64,000 nucleotides of DNA from Fodinibacter sp963834965 (GTDB taxonomy: Bacteria > Actinomycetota > Actinomycetes > Actinomycetales > Dermatophilaceae): assembly GCA_963834965.1 (NCBI GenBank), contig CAWIEI010000019.1, positions 186,001-250,000 of the forward strand, written 5' to 3'. Position 1 is the first letter of the stretch, and each line of letters starts with the position of its first letter. Below, piece by piece: positions 23,500 to 31,465 of the stretch. Both the position numbers and the translations under genes were made by a program. The notes beneath the pieces were generated by a model. That model made no database searches. It was not told the DNA's origin and worked only from the letters and a program-made list of their open reading frames with translations.

Positions 23500-24351
23500 T
23501 CACTCGTGGGCGCGGAGCCAGGCGACGACGTCGGCGGTGACCTCGTCGCGGTTGGTCTCGTTGAGGATCTCGTGCCGGGCTCCGTCGTAGAGGGTGACCG
23601 TCACGTCGGCCAGGCCGGCATCCCGGTAGCGCTGGCCGAGCACCTGCACGAGCTGACCACCGCCGGCCAGCGGGTCGTCGGAGCCGGACACGATCAACAG
23701 GGGCAGGTCGGGCCGGATGGCGGCCAGTGCACCCGGGTCGGCGAGCGTCGCCGCGGCACCGAAGAGCATCGGCACCGTCCCGTCGGGCAGCTCGAAGCCA
23801 CACAACGGGTCGGCCACGTACAGGTCGACCTCGGCCTCGTCGCGAGACAGCCACTCGTACCCGGTGCGCGGCTCGAAGCCGGCGTTGAAGGCCTCGAGCC
23901 CGACCGGCCCCTCGGCCTGTGCCAGACCTGCGGCCAGCAGGTCCAGGGCCGTGCTGCCCGACAGGACGACCCCGGCGTACTGGGCGGAGTGGGTGAGGAG
24001 CACCGACTGGGCGGCGAACGAGCCCATCGAATGGGCGAAGAGGAACAGCGGCAGCTCGCCCTGCAGGCTGGCACCGTAGGCCGCCAGGTCGGCGATCAAC
24101 CCGTCGAACCCCGCGGCACCGAAGTCGCCGGGCGAGCCGGCGATCGAGTCGCCGTGCCCTCGGTGGTCGAAGGCTCGCACGCTGTACCCGGCATCGTTGA
24201 GGGCGCGGGCGAACCGGTCGTAGCGGGCGGAGTGCTCGGCCAGCCCGTGGGCGACCTGCACCACCGCGCGCGGGTCGGTGACCTCCCACGCGTAGGTGGT
24301 CAGCTCGAGGCCGTCGACGGGCGAGGTGAAGGTGGAGCGCTGCATGCTCAT
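23500..24351 (-). CDS. Monoacylglycerol lipase/lysophospholipase-like serine hydrolase
   Basis: The 283-residue product has VVQVAHGLAEHSARYDRFAR (oxyanion loop H-G), AFDHRGHGDS, the nucleophile elbow FAHSMGS with S108, an acid in IVSGSDDPLAGG and the catalytic histidine in YDGARHEILNE. All are in the order and spacing of the Hydrolase_4 (monoglyceride lipase) family. It has no signal peptide, so it should cleave monoacylglycerols or lysophospholipids in the cytoplasm or at the inner membrane face. Length is normal. It is convergent with the broken toxin locus. Confidence 0.9.
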   Translation of the reverse strand: MSMQRSTFTSPVDGLELTTYAWEVTDPRAVVQVAHGLAEHSARYDRFARALNDAGYSVRAFDHRGHGDSIAGSPGDFGAAGFDGLIADLAAYGASLQGELPLFLFAHSMGSFAAQSVLLTHSAQYAGVVLSGSTALDLLAAGLAQAEGPVGLEAFNAGFEPRTGYEWLSRDEAEVDLYVADPLCGFELPDGTVPMLFGAAATLADPGALAAIRPDLPLLIVSGSDDPLAGGGQLVQVLGQRYRDAGLADVTVTLYDGARHEILNETNRDEVTADVVAWLRAHE

Positions 24352-24424
24352 GCCCGCACCCTAGAGGGGCACCCGGCATCGGGGCCATGCCTCGCCGAGG
24401 CGGTATGCCGGTCGTGCTGCGTGC

Positions 24425-24640
24425 TCAGAGTGGGGTGCGGTGCACGACCCAGAGGTTGGGCTCAACGTAGGTTGCCACCCCGTGCTCGAGGTCGCAGTGC
24501 ACGGGGGCAAGGGCGCCAGGTACCACGACGGGGCCGGTCTCGTCGAACGGCAGGCCCGTCCACTCCCGCCACCCCTCGACGGTGCCGGGGATGACCATGG
24601 AACGACGGGCCACCTGCTCGATCCGACCGCCTACCCGCAC
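24425..24640 (-). CDS. Hypothetical short protein, possibly an N-terminally truncated domain
   Basis: The 71-residue frame reads RRSMVIPGTVEGWREWTGLP, FDETGPVVVPGALAPVHCDL and EHGVATYVEPNLWVVHR. Its composition looks like true coding sequence. The pattern resembles the C-terminal tail attached to some actinobacterial acetyltransferase-like proteins, from memory only. No ribosome site precedes the GTG at 24640, and an ATG inside (about 24600) is also poor. It may be the remnant of a longer gene whose 5' part is lost. Confidence 0.4.
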   Translation of the reverse strand: MRVGGRIEQVARRSMVIPGTVEGWREWTGLPFDETGPVVVPGALAPVHCDLEHGVATYVEPNLWVVHRTPL

Positions 24641-24753
24641 GCCGAATGTCGAAACGACAGCTTCGGCAGTCGACCGGTCATGAATTGCCCATGAGAGTCG
24701 TCGATCTCGGGCATGTCGCGACCCCTCGACTCGTCGAGGTGGCCAGCGCCGAC

Positions 24754-25782
24754 TCAGCCCCCGGCGAGGTCACGAGCGCGCTGGTCGATGCCGAGCTCAC
24801 CGTAGGGGTAGTCGCTGGCGCCGAGGTCGCTCGCGTCGTCGAGCACCGCGCGCTCCTCGGCCGACAGCTCGACACCGGCCGCCCGCAGGTTCGTCGTCAG
24901 CTGCTCGGTCGTGCGCGCACCCAGGATCGGGGACACCACGGCCGGGCGGTTGTTGACCCAGGCGAGGGCGACCTCGGCCATGGAGATGCCCCGGCCGTCG
25001 GCGACCTGCTGCACCGCGTCGATCACCCGCCACGTGCGGTCGCGGCCGCGTCGGTCGTAGGCCTCCATCCCCCGGCCCGGGTCCTCCCCCAGCCGGGTCT
25101 CACCGGTGGGCCGTTGGTCGCGGCGGTACTTTCCGGACAGCCAGCCACCCCCCAGCGGGCTCCACGGGAGCAGGCCTAGGCCGGCGTCGAGCGCGGCCGG
25201 CACGATCTCCCACTCGATCTCTCGGACGATGAGGCTGTACTGCGGCTGCAGGGTCACCGGCTCGCGCAGGCCCAGCGCACGCGCGGTGAGCACCGCCTTG
25301 GTCAGCTGCCACCCGGTGAAGTTCGACAGTCCGTAGTACCGGATCTTCCCGGCCCGGGCGAAGCCGTCGAGCGTGCGCAGCGTCTCCTCCAGCGGTGTGT
25401 GCGGGTCGAAGGCATGCACCTGGTAGAGGTCGACGACGTCGACGCCGAGCCGCTGCAGCGAGGCGTCGAGGGCCCGGGTCAGGTGCCGCGCCGACAGTCC
25501 GTTGCCGTTGGGGCCCGGGCGGGTGGCGAACCTGCCCTTGGTCGCGAGCACGACGCGCTCGGTCACGTCTGACGGACGCGCCGCGAGCCAGCGCCCGATG
25601 ATCTCCTCGGACACACCCGCCGAGTACACGTCGGCGGTGTCGACGAGCGTGCCGCCGGCGTCGATGAACACGTCGAGCTGTTCGTGCGAGCCTGCCTCGT
25701 CGGTCTCGGCCCCGAACGTCATGGTGCCCAGGCACAGCTCGGAGACCGCGCACCCGCTGCGGCCCAGTAGTCGATAGCGCAT
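24754..25782 (-). CDS. Aldo/keto reductase
   Basis: The 342-residue protein starts MRYRLLGRSGCAVSELCLGT. The catalytic tetrad is visible: D in GTLVDTADVYSAG with the Tyr in DVYS, Lys in RVVLATKGRF, His in LYQVHAFDP. The NADP-binding end shows SPILGARTTEQLTTNLRA. This fits the AKR superfamily branch near YajO/PhdYeaE-like oxidoreductases that reduce aldehydes and ketones with NADPH. It stands alone on the minus strand. Substrate is unknown. Confidence 0.9.
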   Translation of the reverse strand: MRYRLLGRSGCAVSELCLGTMTFGAETDEAGSHEQLDVFIDAGGTLVDTADVYSAGVSEEIIGRWLAARPSDVTERVVLATKGRFATRPGPNGNGLSARHLTRALDASLQRLGVDVVDLYQVHAFDPHTPLEETLRTLDGFARAGKIRYYGLSNFTGWQLTKAVLTARALGLREPVTLQPQYSLIVREIEWEIVPAALDAGLGLLPWSPLGGGWLSGKYRRDQRPTGETRLGEDPGRGMEAYDRRGRDRTWRVIDAVQQVADGRGISMAEVALAWVNNRPAVVSPILGARTTEQLTTNLRAAGVELSAEERAVLDDASDLGASDYPYGELGIDQRARDLAGG

Positions 25783-25843
25783 GGGGAAAACCTAGCCGCG
25801 GGCCGGCTCACGATGGCCGGGACGTCCCGCCTCGTGCGACCCC

Positions 25844-26389
25844 TCAGCCCACGTGGTCCGCCCAGCAGCGCTCGATCGCCGCGGCCTGCTGCGACGGGTC
25901 GAGGCTCCCCACGTCGACGGTGACGTTGGCGGGTGGCGGGCGCCGTGCGGCATCCCGGTGCATCGCGTCGAACTCGGCGGCGGTCAGCCACTGCGCCCGG
26001 GTGGCGTCGCGCCGTCGCGCCTCGTCGAGCGGGGCACTCAGCCGTACCACCCGGCATCCGGGCAACAGCTCGCGGTAAACCGCTGCGGTGTCGGGATTCA
26101 GCACGTCGGTGATGACGACGTCGATGTCCTCGGCGAGGAAGTTGGCTGCGAGCGCGCACGCGTTCCGGACGCCGAGCAGACGCTGCCGCGCACCGGCATC
26201 GCCGTCCCACGGGGCGGCCGCACCGACCCTCACCAGCTGCCGCAGGTCATCGACCTCGATGACGGCACACCGTCCTCGCGAGGCGGCCAGCGACCGTGCG
26301 GCGCTGCTCTTGCCCACAGCCGGCGGTCCGGTCAGCACCAGAGGAGGACGCACCGGCATCCCCCAAGGGTGCACCGGGACGCGCCCCAT
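25844..26389 (-). CDS. P-loop nucleotide kinase-like protein
   Basis: The 181-residue product carries a Walker A motif GPPAVGKSSA at residues 21-30, then VIEVDDLRQLVR and DVVITDVLNPDTAAVYRELL. An Arg-rich LID-like stretch (DEARRRDATRAQWLTA) and a short final helix follow. This is the layout of small AAA_33-type kinases such as shikimate, gluconate or chloramphenicol-phosphotransferase relatives. The start may be 26389 or the ATG at 26357, where homology begins; neither has a good ribosome site. The substrate is unknown. Confidence 0.75.
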   Translation of the reverse strand: MGRVPVHPWGMPVRPPLVLTGPPAVGKSSAARSLAASRGRCAVIEVDDLRQLVRVGAAAPWDGDAGARQRLLGVRNACALAANFLAEDIDVVITDVLNPDTAAVYRELLPGCRVVRLSAPLDEARRRDATRAQWLTAAEFDAMHRDAARRPPPANVTVDVGSLDPSQQAAAIERCWADHVG

Positions 26390-26409
26390 GACACGGGTCG
26401 GCCACCGAA

Positions 26410-26443
26410 GAGCCGCAGGCCACCGGGTGGTGACCTGCGGCTC
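26410..26443 (-). terminator. Terminator of the DUF4386 operon
   Basis: GAGCCGCAGG (26410-26419) and CACC (26421-26424) pair with GGTG (26429-26432) and CCTGCGGCTC (26434-26443) around the loop GGGT, with one unpaired base on each side. The hairpin lies 35 bp past the DUF4386 stop codon and before the kinase gene, isolating the two. Confidence 0.8.
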
Positions 26444-26477
26444 GTCAGCGACGTTCGGGGATGCCGGGCCAGGCGGC

Positions 26478-27236
26478 TCAGGCGTCCAAGACGGCGACGG
26501 CCGCGGGGCGGAAGCCCCGGAAGGCCAGGTAGCAGCCGACCGACAGCTCCCACGTGGCGATGGGCAGGGTGGCGAGCATGGTGAGCGAGCCGGTCTGGGT
26601 GGTCTGGCCGAAGAAGGTCAGCAAGTTGGCAGTGAGCAGCACCGGGGCGCCGACCAGCCCGATCGTGGGGATGAGGCGGGGCACCAGCCGCGAGCGGTAG
26701 AGCAACGTGCCGAACAGCAGGGCGTTGAGGCAGGCCATGAAGCCCGGGCCGAGGAGGAAGGTCCAGTCGCGGGCAGTGACCAGGGCGTGCCCGGTCGTGG
26801 CCAGGGAGGCGGCGTCGGCCGATGCGGTGGCGGCGTCCTGTCTCAGCACGACCACGGTGAGCAGGGCGACGACCCCGACGAGGATGACGGCCGCCTCGAC
26901 CATGCGAGACATCACGAAGCCCAGGGCCATCGACTCGTTGACCCGCTTGACGACCGGGAACACCGCGACGGCGCTGCCGATGCCGGTCAGTGCGGTGACG
27001 ACGTCGAGCAGGCAGGCGAGCAGCACCTGGTTGTCGTGCCCTGCGCCGAGCACGTAGCCCGGGTTGTTGAGCACGGGGTCGAGCAGCAGCAGGGCGGGGA
27101 TGGAGGCGGCGAAGGTGAGCAGGTAGAAGATGCCGGCGGCGCGGGAGTTCCCACGGGTGCGGTCGGATCGGGGCGCAGCGGTGCTGCTCACCACGTCGTT
27201 CGTGTCGGGCGTGGACGGTGCGGTCGTGGTGCTCAT
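26478..27236 (-). CDS. DUF4386 family membrane protein
   Basis: The ATG at 27236 has AGGAGA upstream and gives 252 residues. After a Ser/Thr-rich cytoplasmic start (MSTTTAPSTPDTNDVVSS) come about seven membrane segments, with family patterns RAAGIFYLLTFAASIPALL, LGAGHDNQVLLACLLDVVTA and FMACLNALLFGTLLYRSRLV. DUF4386 proteins are multi-pass membrane proteins of unknown role, frequent in actinobacteria and often beside LuxR regulators. It overlaps the upstream 96-residue gene by four bases, so the two are translationally coupled. Confidence 0.88.
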   Translation of the reverse strand: MSTTTAPSTPDTNDVVSSTAAPRSDRTRGNSRAAGIFYLLTFAASIPALLLLDPVLNNPGYVLGAGHDNQVLLACLLDVVTALTGIGSAVAVFPVVKRVNESMALGFVMSRMVEAAVILVGVVALLTVVVLRQDAATASADAASLATTGHALVTARDWTFLLGPGFMACLNALLFGTLLYRSRLVPRLIPTIGLVGAPVLLTANLLTFFGQTTQTGSLTMLATLPIATWELSVGCYLAFRGFRPAAVAVLDA

Positions 27237-27523
27237 GTCGGTTCTCCTGGGTGGTCGCGGTGCGGGTGGTGGGGGTGGTCGACGCCGGCCGGGTCGATCC
27301 GGGTGACCGAGAGCAGCAGCAGGCCGAGGTCTCGCAGGCCGGCGAGCAACCCGTGCAGCGCCGCCTGGTCGACGACCCGGCCGGTGAGCACGGTGGTGCC
27401 GTCGCCAGCGGGTGTGAGGTTCACGCCGCCGAGGTAGGTCGACCAGCGCGGGTCGAGCCGGCCCTGGACACGGATCTCGTACCAGTCGGCGTCGTGTGGC
27501 CGGATGGGCGCTGTGTGGGACAT
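27233..27523 (-). CDS. Small protein co-translated with the DUF4386 protein
   Basis: The 96-residue product starts MSHTAPIRPHDADWYEIRVQ and continues GRLDPRWSTYLGGVNLTPAG and TTVLTGRVVDQAALHGLLAG, LRDLGLLLLSVTRID. This looks like a small alpha/beta fold found next to DUF4386 genes. AGGAGG seven to eight bases before the ATG is a strong ribosome site. The last residues (HPHHPHRDHPGEP) are His/Pro-rich. Overlap of four bases with DUF4386 indicates one operon; joint function is likely but unknown. Confidence 0.75.
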   Translation of the reverse strand: MSHTAPIRPHDADWYEIRVQGRLDPRWSTYLGGVNLTPAGDGTTVLTGRVVDQAALHGLLAGLRDLGLLLLSVTRIDPAGVDHPHHPHRDHPGEPT

Positions 27524-27696
27524 GGGGAGCGCCTCCTGCCGGTGGTGGACGGTCCGCCGGGGTGGTGGCGGTTCGTCGTGATCCCGTCACGGTAGGAAGC
27601 ACGGTGATGAGTCGTCGTCATCAGAGGTGACGAGTGCGGCTGATGAACTTTCCGGAGGTGCCCGCAAGGAGGGGCGGCCGCCTCCCGAGACGACGG

Positions 27697-30414
27697 TCAG
27701 CGAACGGCGTTGCGGGAGAGCAGGTTCAGCTGATGTCCACGGCGGACCGCGGCGCGCCGGTTGGTGACCGCGAGCTTGGCGTACACGTGCTGGGTGTGGG
27801 TTCGCACCGTGCTGAGCGACACGCCCAGGGCGCGGGCGATGGCCGGGCCGTCGAGGTCGGAGCCGAGGAGGCGCAGCACGTCGAGCTCCCGGCTGCTGAG
27901 CGGGTCGACGAGGGGCTGGGCCCCGCTCCCCTCGCTGTGGGCGGAGGGCTCCACCGCCGCGGCGGTCATCACCTCCAGGAGCCGCGGCACGAGACCGCCG
28001 CCGCGGTCGTGACGGGCGAGCAGCTCCAGGAGCCGGCGCAGCGGCGGTCCCTCGGCCGTGAAGACGCCGACCTGGCCCTCGGCCTCGGCGAGCCCGATCG
28101 CCCGCTCGAGCGTCGCCATCGCCGCACCGTCGTCGCCGCCCGCAGCCTGGGTGAGCGCCCGGAGCACCAGCACCTCGATGACGACCGCCGGCCGGTCGCC
28201 CGCCTCGGCGGCCGCCAGCAGCCGCTCGAGGAGCTCGCTCGTGGCGTCGAGCGGGGCGCGGCCGCCGGATGCCGTGTGGTCCCCGAGCAACGCACGCGCC
28301 AGGGTGACGTGCTCGTACTCGTGCAGGTAGCTCAGCTCGTCGGTGGGCGTGAGGCCACGGCCCCGTGCCCACGCCTTGGCCTCGGCCACCCGCCCAGAAG
28401 CGGCGAGCACTCGCGCGTGCACGGCACCCACCGGGCGCACCTGGGGTGCGAAGTCGGCGACGTACACGCGCTGCGCGTCCTCGAGCAGCCCGAGTGCGGT
28501 GGCCGGGTCCCCCTGTGCAACGCGCACCTCGGCCAGAGCGACCCGCCACCGGTAAGGGTGCTGTGGCAGGCCGGCCACCTCACCGAGCTGCTCCGCCAGG
28601 CGCAGCTGCGCGGCCGCCTCGGCGAGGTCGCCTCGCGCCATCGCCACCCGGCTCAGCTGCACGCGTAGGTCCGCCGCGCCCCGCAGCGGTGCGGCGGCCG
28701 GAACGAGCGCGAGGGCCTCGAGGCAGCTGCGCTCGGCATCCACCAGCCGGCCACGGGCGAGCTCGATGTCGACGATCGAGACGGTGCAGCCGAGCACGTC
28801 CGACAGGTGTCCGGCCCGGAGGAGCTCCTCGGTGGCGACGCGGTAGGCGGAGTGTGCCACGGCCAGGTCGCCCGCGGCCCACGAGGCGAGACCGACCAGG
28901 GCGGATGCCGCCGCCGTCGTCAGCGGGTCGTCGGCCGTGGCCAGGTCGAGCGCCAGCTCTGCGTACCGCACGGTGCCCCGGAGGTCGCCGCCCACCAGCG
29001 CGAGGGCGGCCCGGTATGTCTGGACGGCGCCCGGCAGCCGGGCGAGGCCCGCGGTGTCGGCCACGACGAGTGCCTCGGTTGGCCCGGCCAGCACGCGCTC
29101 GACGTCGGTGAGCCTGCGGTCCAGGGAGTCGAACTCGTTGCTCGCCGCCAGCGCGCCGATGAACCCGACCGCGAGGACCGGGCGGCGTTCCACGACGTCG
29201 GCGGGCAGCAGGTCGACCCAGAGACGGATGACCGACTCACGGCGCTCCCGGAGCAACATCGGGACGGCGAGCTCGGCCCGGGTGGCGGCAAGGTCGACGT
29301 CACCTGCGGCGAGCGAGTGCCGCACGGCGGCCTGGGGGTCGTCCGCGGCCTCGTACCAGTCCCCCGCGCGCCGGTGAAGGGTGGGCACGTCGCCGGGCCG
29401 CTCGTCGTCGAGGTGGGCGCGGAGCACGTCGGCGAACAGGTGGTGGTATCGGTACCACGTCCGGTGCGCGTCGAGCGGGATGACGAACAGGTTCTGCCGC
29501 TCCAGCGACTCGAGCACCGCGCGGCCGCCCGTCCCTGCCGTCACCGCGTCGCACAGCGGACCGGTGAGCCTCTCGAGCACCGAGGTCTCGAGCAGGAACC
29601 GTCGGACGTCCGCCGGCAGGGCGTCGAGCACCTCGTCGGCCAGGTAGTCCACGACGAAACGGTCGTCACCGGCGAAACCGGCGATGAACTGCGACCGGTC
29701 GTCGCGTCCGGACAGGGACAGGGCCGCCAGCTGCAGCGCTGCCGCCCACCCCTCCGTCCGGCGTTCCAGCAGCGCCACGTCGTCGGCCGAGAGCTCCAGC
29801 GCGTTCAGCTCGTTCAGGTACGCCGCGGCCTCGCTCCCGGTGAAGCGCAGGTCGGCCGCCCGCACCTCGACGAGCTCGCCGCGCGCACGAAGCCGCGCGA
29901 GGGGAAGCGCGGGGTCGGCCCGTGAACTCACCACCACGTGCACCTGCGCCGGCAGGTGCTCCAGCAGGAACACCATCCCGGGCCTGGTGCCCGCACCTTC
30001 GGCGAGGTGGTAGTCGTCGAGCACCAGGGTGAGGTCACCCGGCAGCACGCTGAGCTCGTTGAGCAGCGCGGTGAGCACGACCTCGACCGGCGCCTGACCG
30101 CCGTGCTGCAGCGCGAGGGATGCCGTGGCCGTACCGGGCGCCGCGCGGTCGACGGCCCTCAGGACGTAGGTCCAGAAGGTCGCACCGTCCCGGTCGCGCT
30201 CGTCGAGGGACACCCAGGCCACCTGGTGCGGGTGCCGCAACCGAGCCAGCCAGCTGACGAGCAGGGTGGTCTTGCCGAAGCCGGCCGGAGCCGAGACCAG
30301 CAGGAGGGGGACGTCGGCACCCAGCGCCAGCAGCTGGTCGAGCCTGGGCCGGTCGACGGTCCGCTGACGGGCCCGCGGCACGACCAGCTTGGTCTCGACC
30401 AGAGTGTCCGGCAT
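27697..30414 (-). CDS. MalT-like ATP-dependent LuxR family transcriptional regulator
   Basis: The 905-residue product has AGGAGG before its ATG. Order of domains: a P-loop STAND ATPase with Walker A APAGFGKTT at 42-50 and Walker B LTLVLDDYHLAEG near 130, a winged helix (DEVLDALPADVRRFLLETSV), a long TPR-like helical array (about 330-820), and a C-terminal LuxR HTH (SSRELDVLRLLGSDLDGPAI, VSLSTVRTHTQHVYAKLAVT). MalT-type proteins bind ATP and a ligand, oligomerise and activate target promoters. It lies upstream of, and is co-oriented with, the DUF4386 operon, its likeliest target. The ligand is unknown. Confidence 0.9.
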   Translation of the reverse strand: MPDTLVETKLVVPRARQRTVDRPRLDQLLALGADVPLLLVSAPAGFGKTTLLVSWLARLRHPHQVAWVSLDERDRDGATFWTYVLRAVDRAAPGTATASLALQHGGQAPVEVVLTALLNELSVLPGDLTLVLDDYHLAEGAGTRPGMVFLLEHLPAQVHVVVSSRADPALPLARLRARGELVEVRAADLRFTGSEAAAYLNELNALELSADDVALLERRTEGWAAALQLAALSLSGRDDRSQFIAGFAGDDRFVVDYLADEVLDALPADVRRFLLETSVLERLTGPLCDAVTAGTGGRAVLESLERQNLFVIPLDAHRTWYRYHHLFADVLRAHLDDERPGDVPTLHRRAGDWYEAADDPQAAVRHSLAAGDVDLAATRAELAVPMLLRERRESVIRLWVDLLPADVVERRPVLAVGFIGALAASNEFDSLDRRLTDVERVLAGPTEALVVADTAGLARLPGAVQTYRAALALVGGDLRGTVRYAELALDLATADDPLTTAAASALVGLASWAAGDLAVAHSAYRVATEELLRAGHLSDVLGCTVSIVDIELARGRLVDAERSCLEALALVPAAAPLRGAADLRVQLSRVAMARGDLAEAAAQLRLAEQLGEVAGLPQHPYRWRVALAEVRVAQGDPATALGLLEDAQRVYVADFAPQVRPVGAVHARVLAASGRVAEAKAWARGRGLTPTDELSYLHEYEHVTLARALLGDHTASGGRAPLDATSELLERLLAAAEAGDRPAVVIEVLVLRALTQAAGGDDGAAMATLERAIGLAEAEGQVGVFTAEGPPLRRLLELLARHDRGGGLVPRLLEVMTAAAVEPSAHSEGSGAQPLVDPLSSRELDVLRLLGSDLDGPAIARALGVSLSTVRTHTQHVYAKLAVTNRRAAVRRGHQLNLLSRNAVR

Positions 30415-30573
30415 CGGCGGCGCCTCCTGCCTCAGCTCGACCTGCCGAGCGTAGCCCTGCTCCTGATCGGCCCTGTTCCGCGCCGGCGCAGCGGGCGCAG
30501 CCGGCTCAGCGGGCTCCGCGAGCGGCGCAGCGGGCGCAGCCCGGTCAACGGGCGAGCAGGTCAGCGCACGCCG

Positions 30574-30615
30574 GGTGATGCACGCCGCGCGGCTGGGCGC
30601 GCCCCTTGCATCACC
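30574..30615. repeat. Dispersed copy of the palindromic REP-like element
   Basis: GGTGATGC at 30574-30581 and GCATCACC at 30608-30615 flank 26 nt with GCGCGGCTGGGCGCGC at the core. Arms and spacing equal copy 1 of the cluster at 541-603. It follows an imprecise GCAGCGGGC-type microrepeat at about 30486-30555, between a LuxR gene and a VOC gene. Confidence 0.65.
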
Positions 30616-30638
30616 TGCGGTCGCTCAGTCGTGACGAG

Positions 30639-31076
30639 TCAGCTCTTGGTGAGGTCCTGGGCGAGCATCACGATGATGCCGCTGGGGCCGCGCACGTAGG
30701 TCAGCTTGTAGATGTCCTGGTAGTTCGCCACCCCACGAAGCGGGTGGCAGCCGTGCGTCGCGGCGATCTCGAGGGCGGCGTCGAGGTCGTCGACCGAGAA
30801 GGCCACGCGGTGCATGCCGATCTCGTTCGGTCGGGTGGGTTCGGTGTCGATGGCGTCAGGGTGGAGGTACTCGAAGAGCTCGAGGCGACCCTGGCCGTCC
30901 GGCGTCTGCAGCATCGCGATGTTGGCGTGGTTGCCGTCGAGGCCGACTGCGGTGTCGGTCCACTCGCCACTCACGGTGTCTCGACCGACGACGGTGAGCC
31001 CCAGGTCGGTGAAGAAGGCGATGGTCGCCTCCAGGTCGCGTACGGCGATACCGACGTTCTCCAGGGTGATGGGCAT
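30639..31076 (-). CDS. VOC (glyoxalase/bleomycin-resistance fold) protein
   Basis: The 145-residue protein starts MPITLENVGIAVRDLEATIA, AFFTDLGLTVVGRDTVSG, and ends GIIVMLAQDLTKS. It has both beta-alpha-beta-beta-beta halves (NVGIAVRDLEATIAFFTDLG; HRVAFSVDDLDAALEIAATH). Metal ligand candidates are the H in MHRVAF and the E in LELFEYL. VOC enzymes isomerise, cleave or bind small molecules through a metal. Length is typical. No substrate clue is nearby. Confidence 0.85.
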   Translation of the reverse strand: MPITLENVGIAVRDLEATIAFFTDLGLTVVGRDTVSGEWTDTAVGLDGNHANIAMLQTPDGQGRLELFEYLHPDAIDTEPTRPNEIGMHRVAFSVDDLDAALEIAATHGCHPLRGVANYQDIYKLTYVRGPSGIIVMLAQDLTKS

Positions 31077-31228
31077 CCAGCGACGCTACCGAAGGTCCGA
31101 GACGACCGGGCTCCCGCGTGTTCACCGGCAAGGTCAGCTGGGTGCTGATCGACCTCGGCGAGGACGCACGACGCCGGCCACTCCATCAGCCCCGACGAGC
31201 GGTTCCGGGTCGCCATGGCCCGCCAGTA

Positions 31229-31465
31229 GCCCTCAAGGAGGGCCGTGGCGGCGACATCGCGGTGCACGGCAGCATCCGCCTCGCCCAGAGCCTGCTCGCC
31301 GCCGACCTCGTCGACCGGCTGGAGCCGGTCGTCGTGCCCACGCTCGCCGGCACCGGACGTCGCCTCTTCGTGGACGACACCGACCTGCGTCGCCTGACCC
31401 TCACCAGGTCGACGCGGTCGTCGTCGGGCTGCGTCTTCCTCGGCTACGAGCGTTTCTCGGGCTAG
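31229..31465 (+). pseudogene. RibD C-terminal/dihydrofolate reductase-family remnant
   Basis: The frame reads ALKEGRGGDIAVHGSIRLAQ, SLLAADLVDRLEPVVVPTLA, GTGRRLFVDDTDLRRLTLTR and SGCVFLGYER. This is the C-terminal half of the RibD_C/DHFR-like family (G-G-D-I-x-V-x-G-S is the NADPH-binding signature). The N-terminal half (M-S-L-D-G-x-x start) is not found in any frame upstream; the sequence back to 31118 is open but unrelated. The remnant stops four bases inside the mraY gene on the other strand. Confidence 0.65.

Noticed and set aside
24641..24753. Upstream extension of the 71-residue frame to a full acetyltransferase
   Set aside because: No acetyl-CoA binding motif is seen in any frame of this short interval.
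31118..31228. N-terminal part of the reductase remnant
   Set aside because: The frame is open but shows no RibD/DHFR pattern, so the remnant is reported only from 31229.
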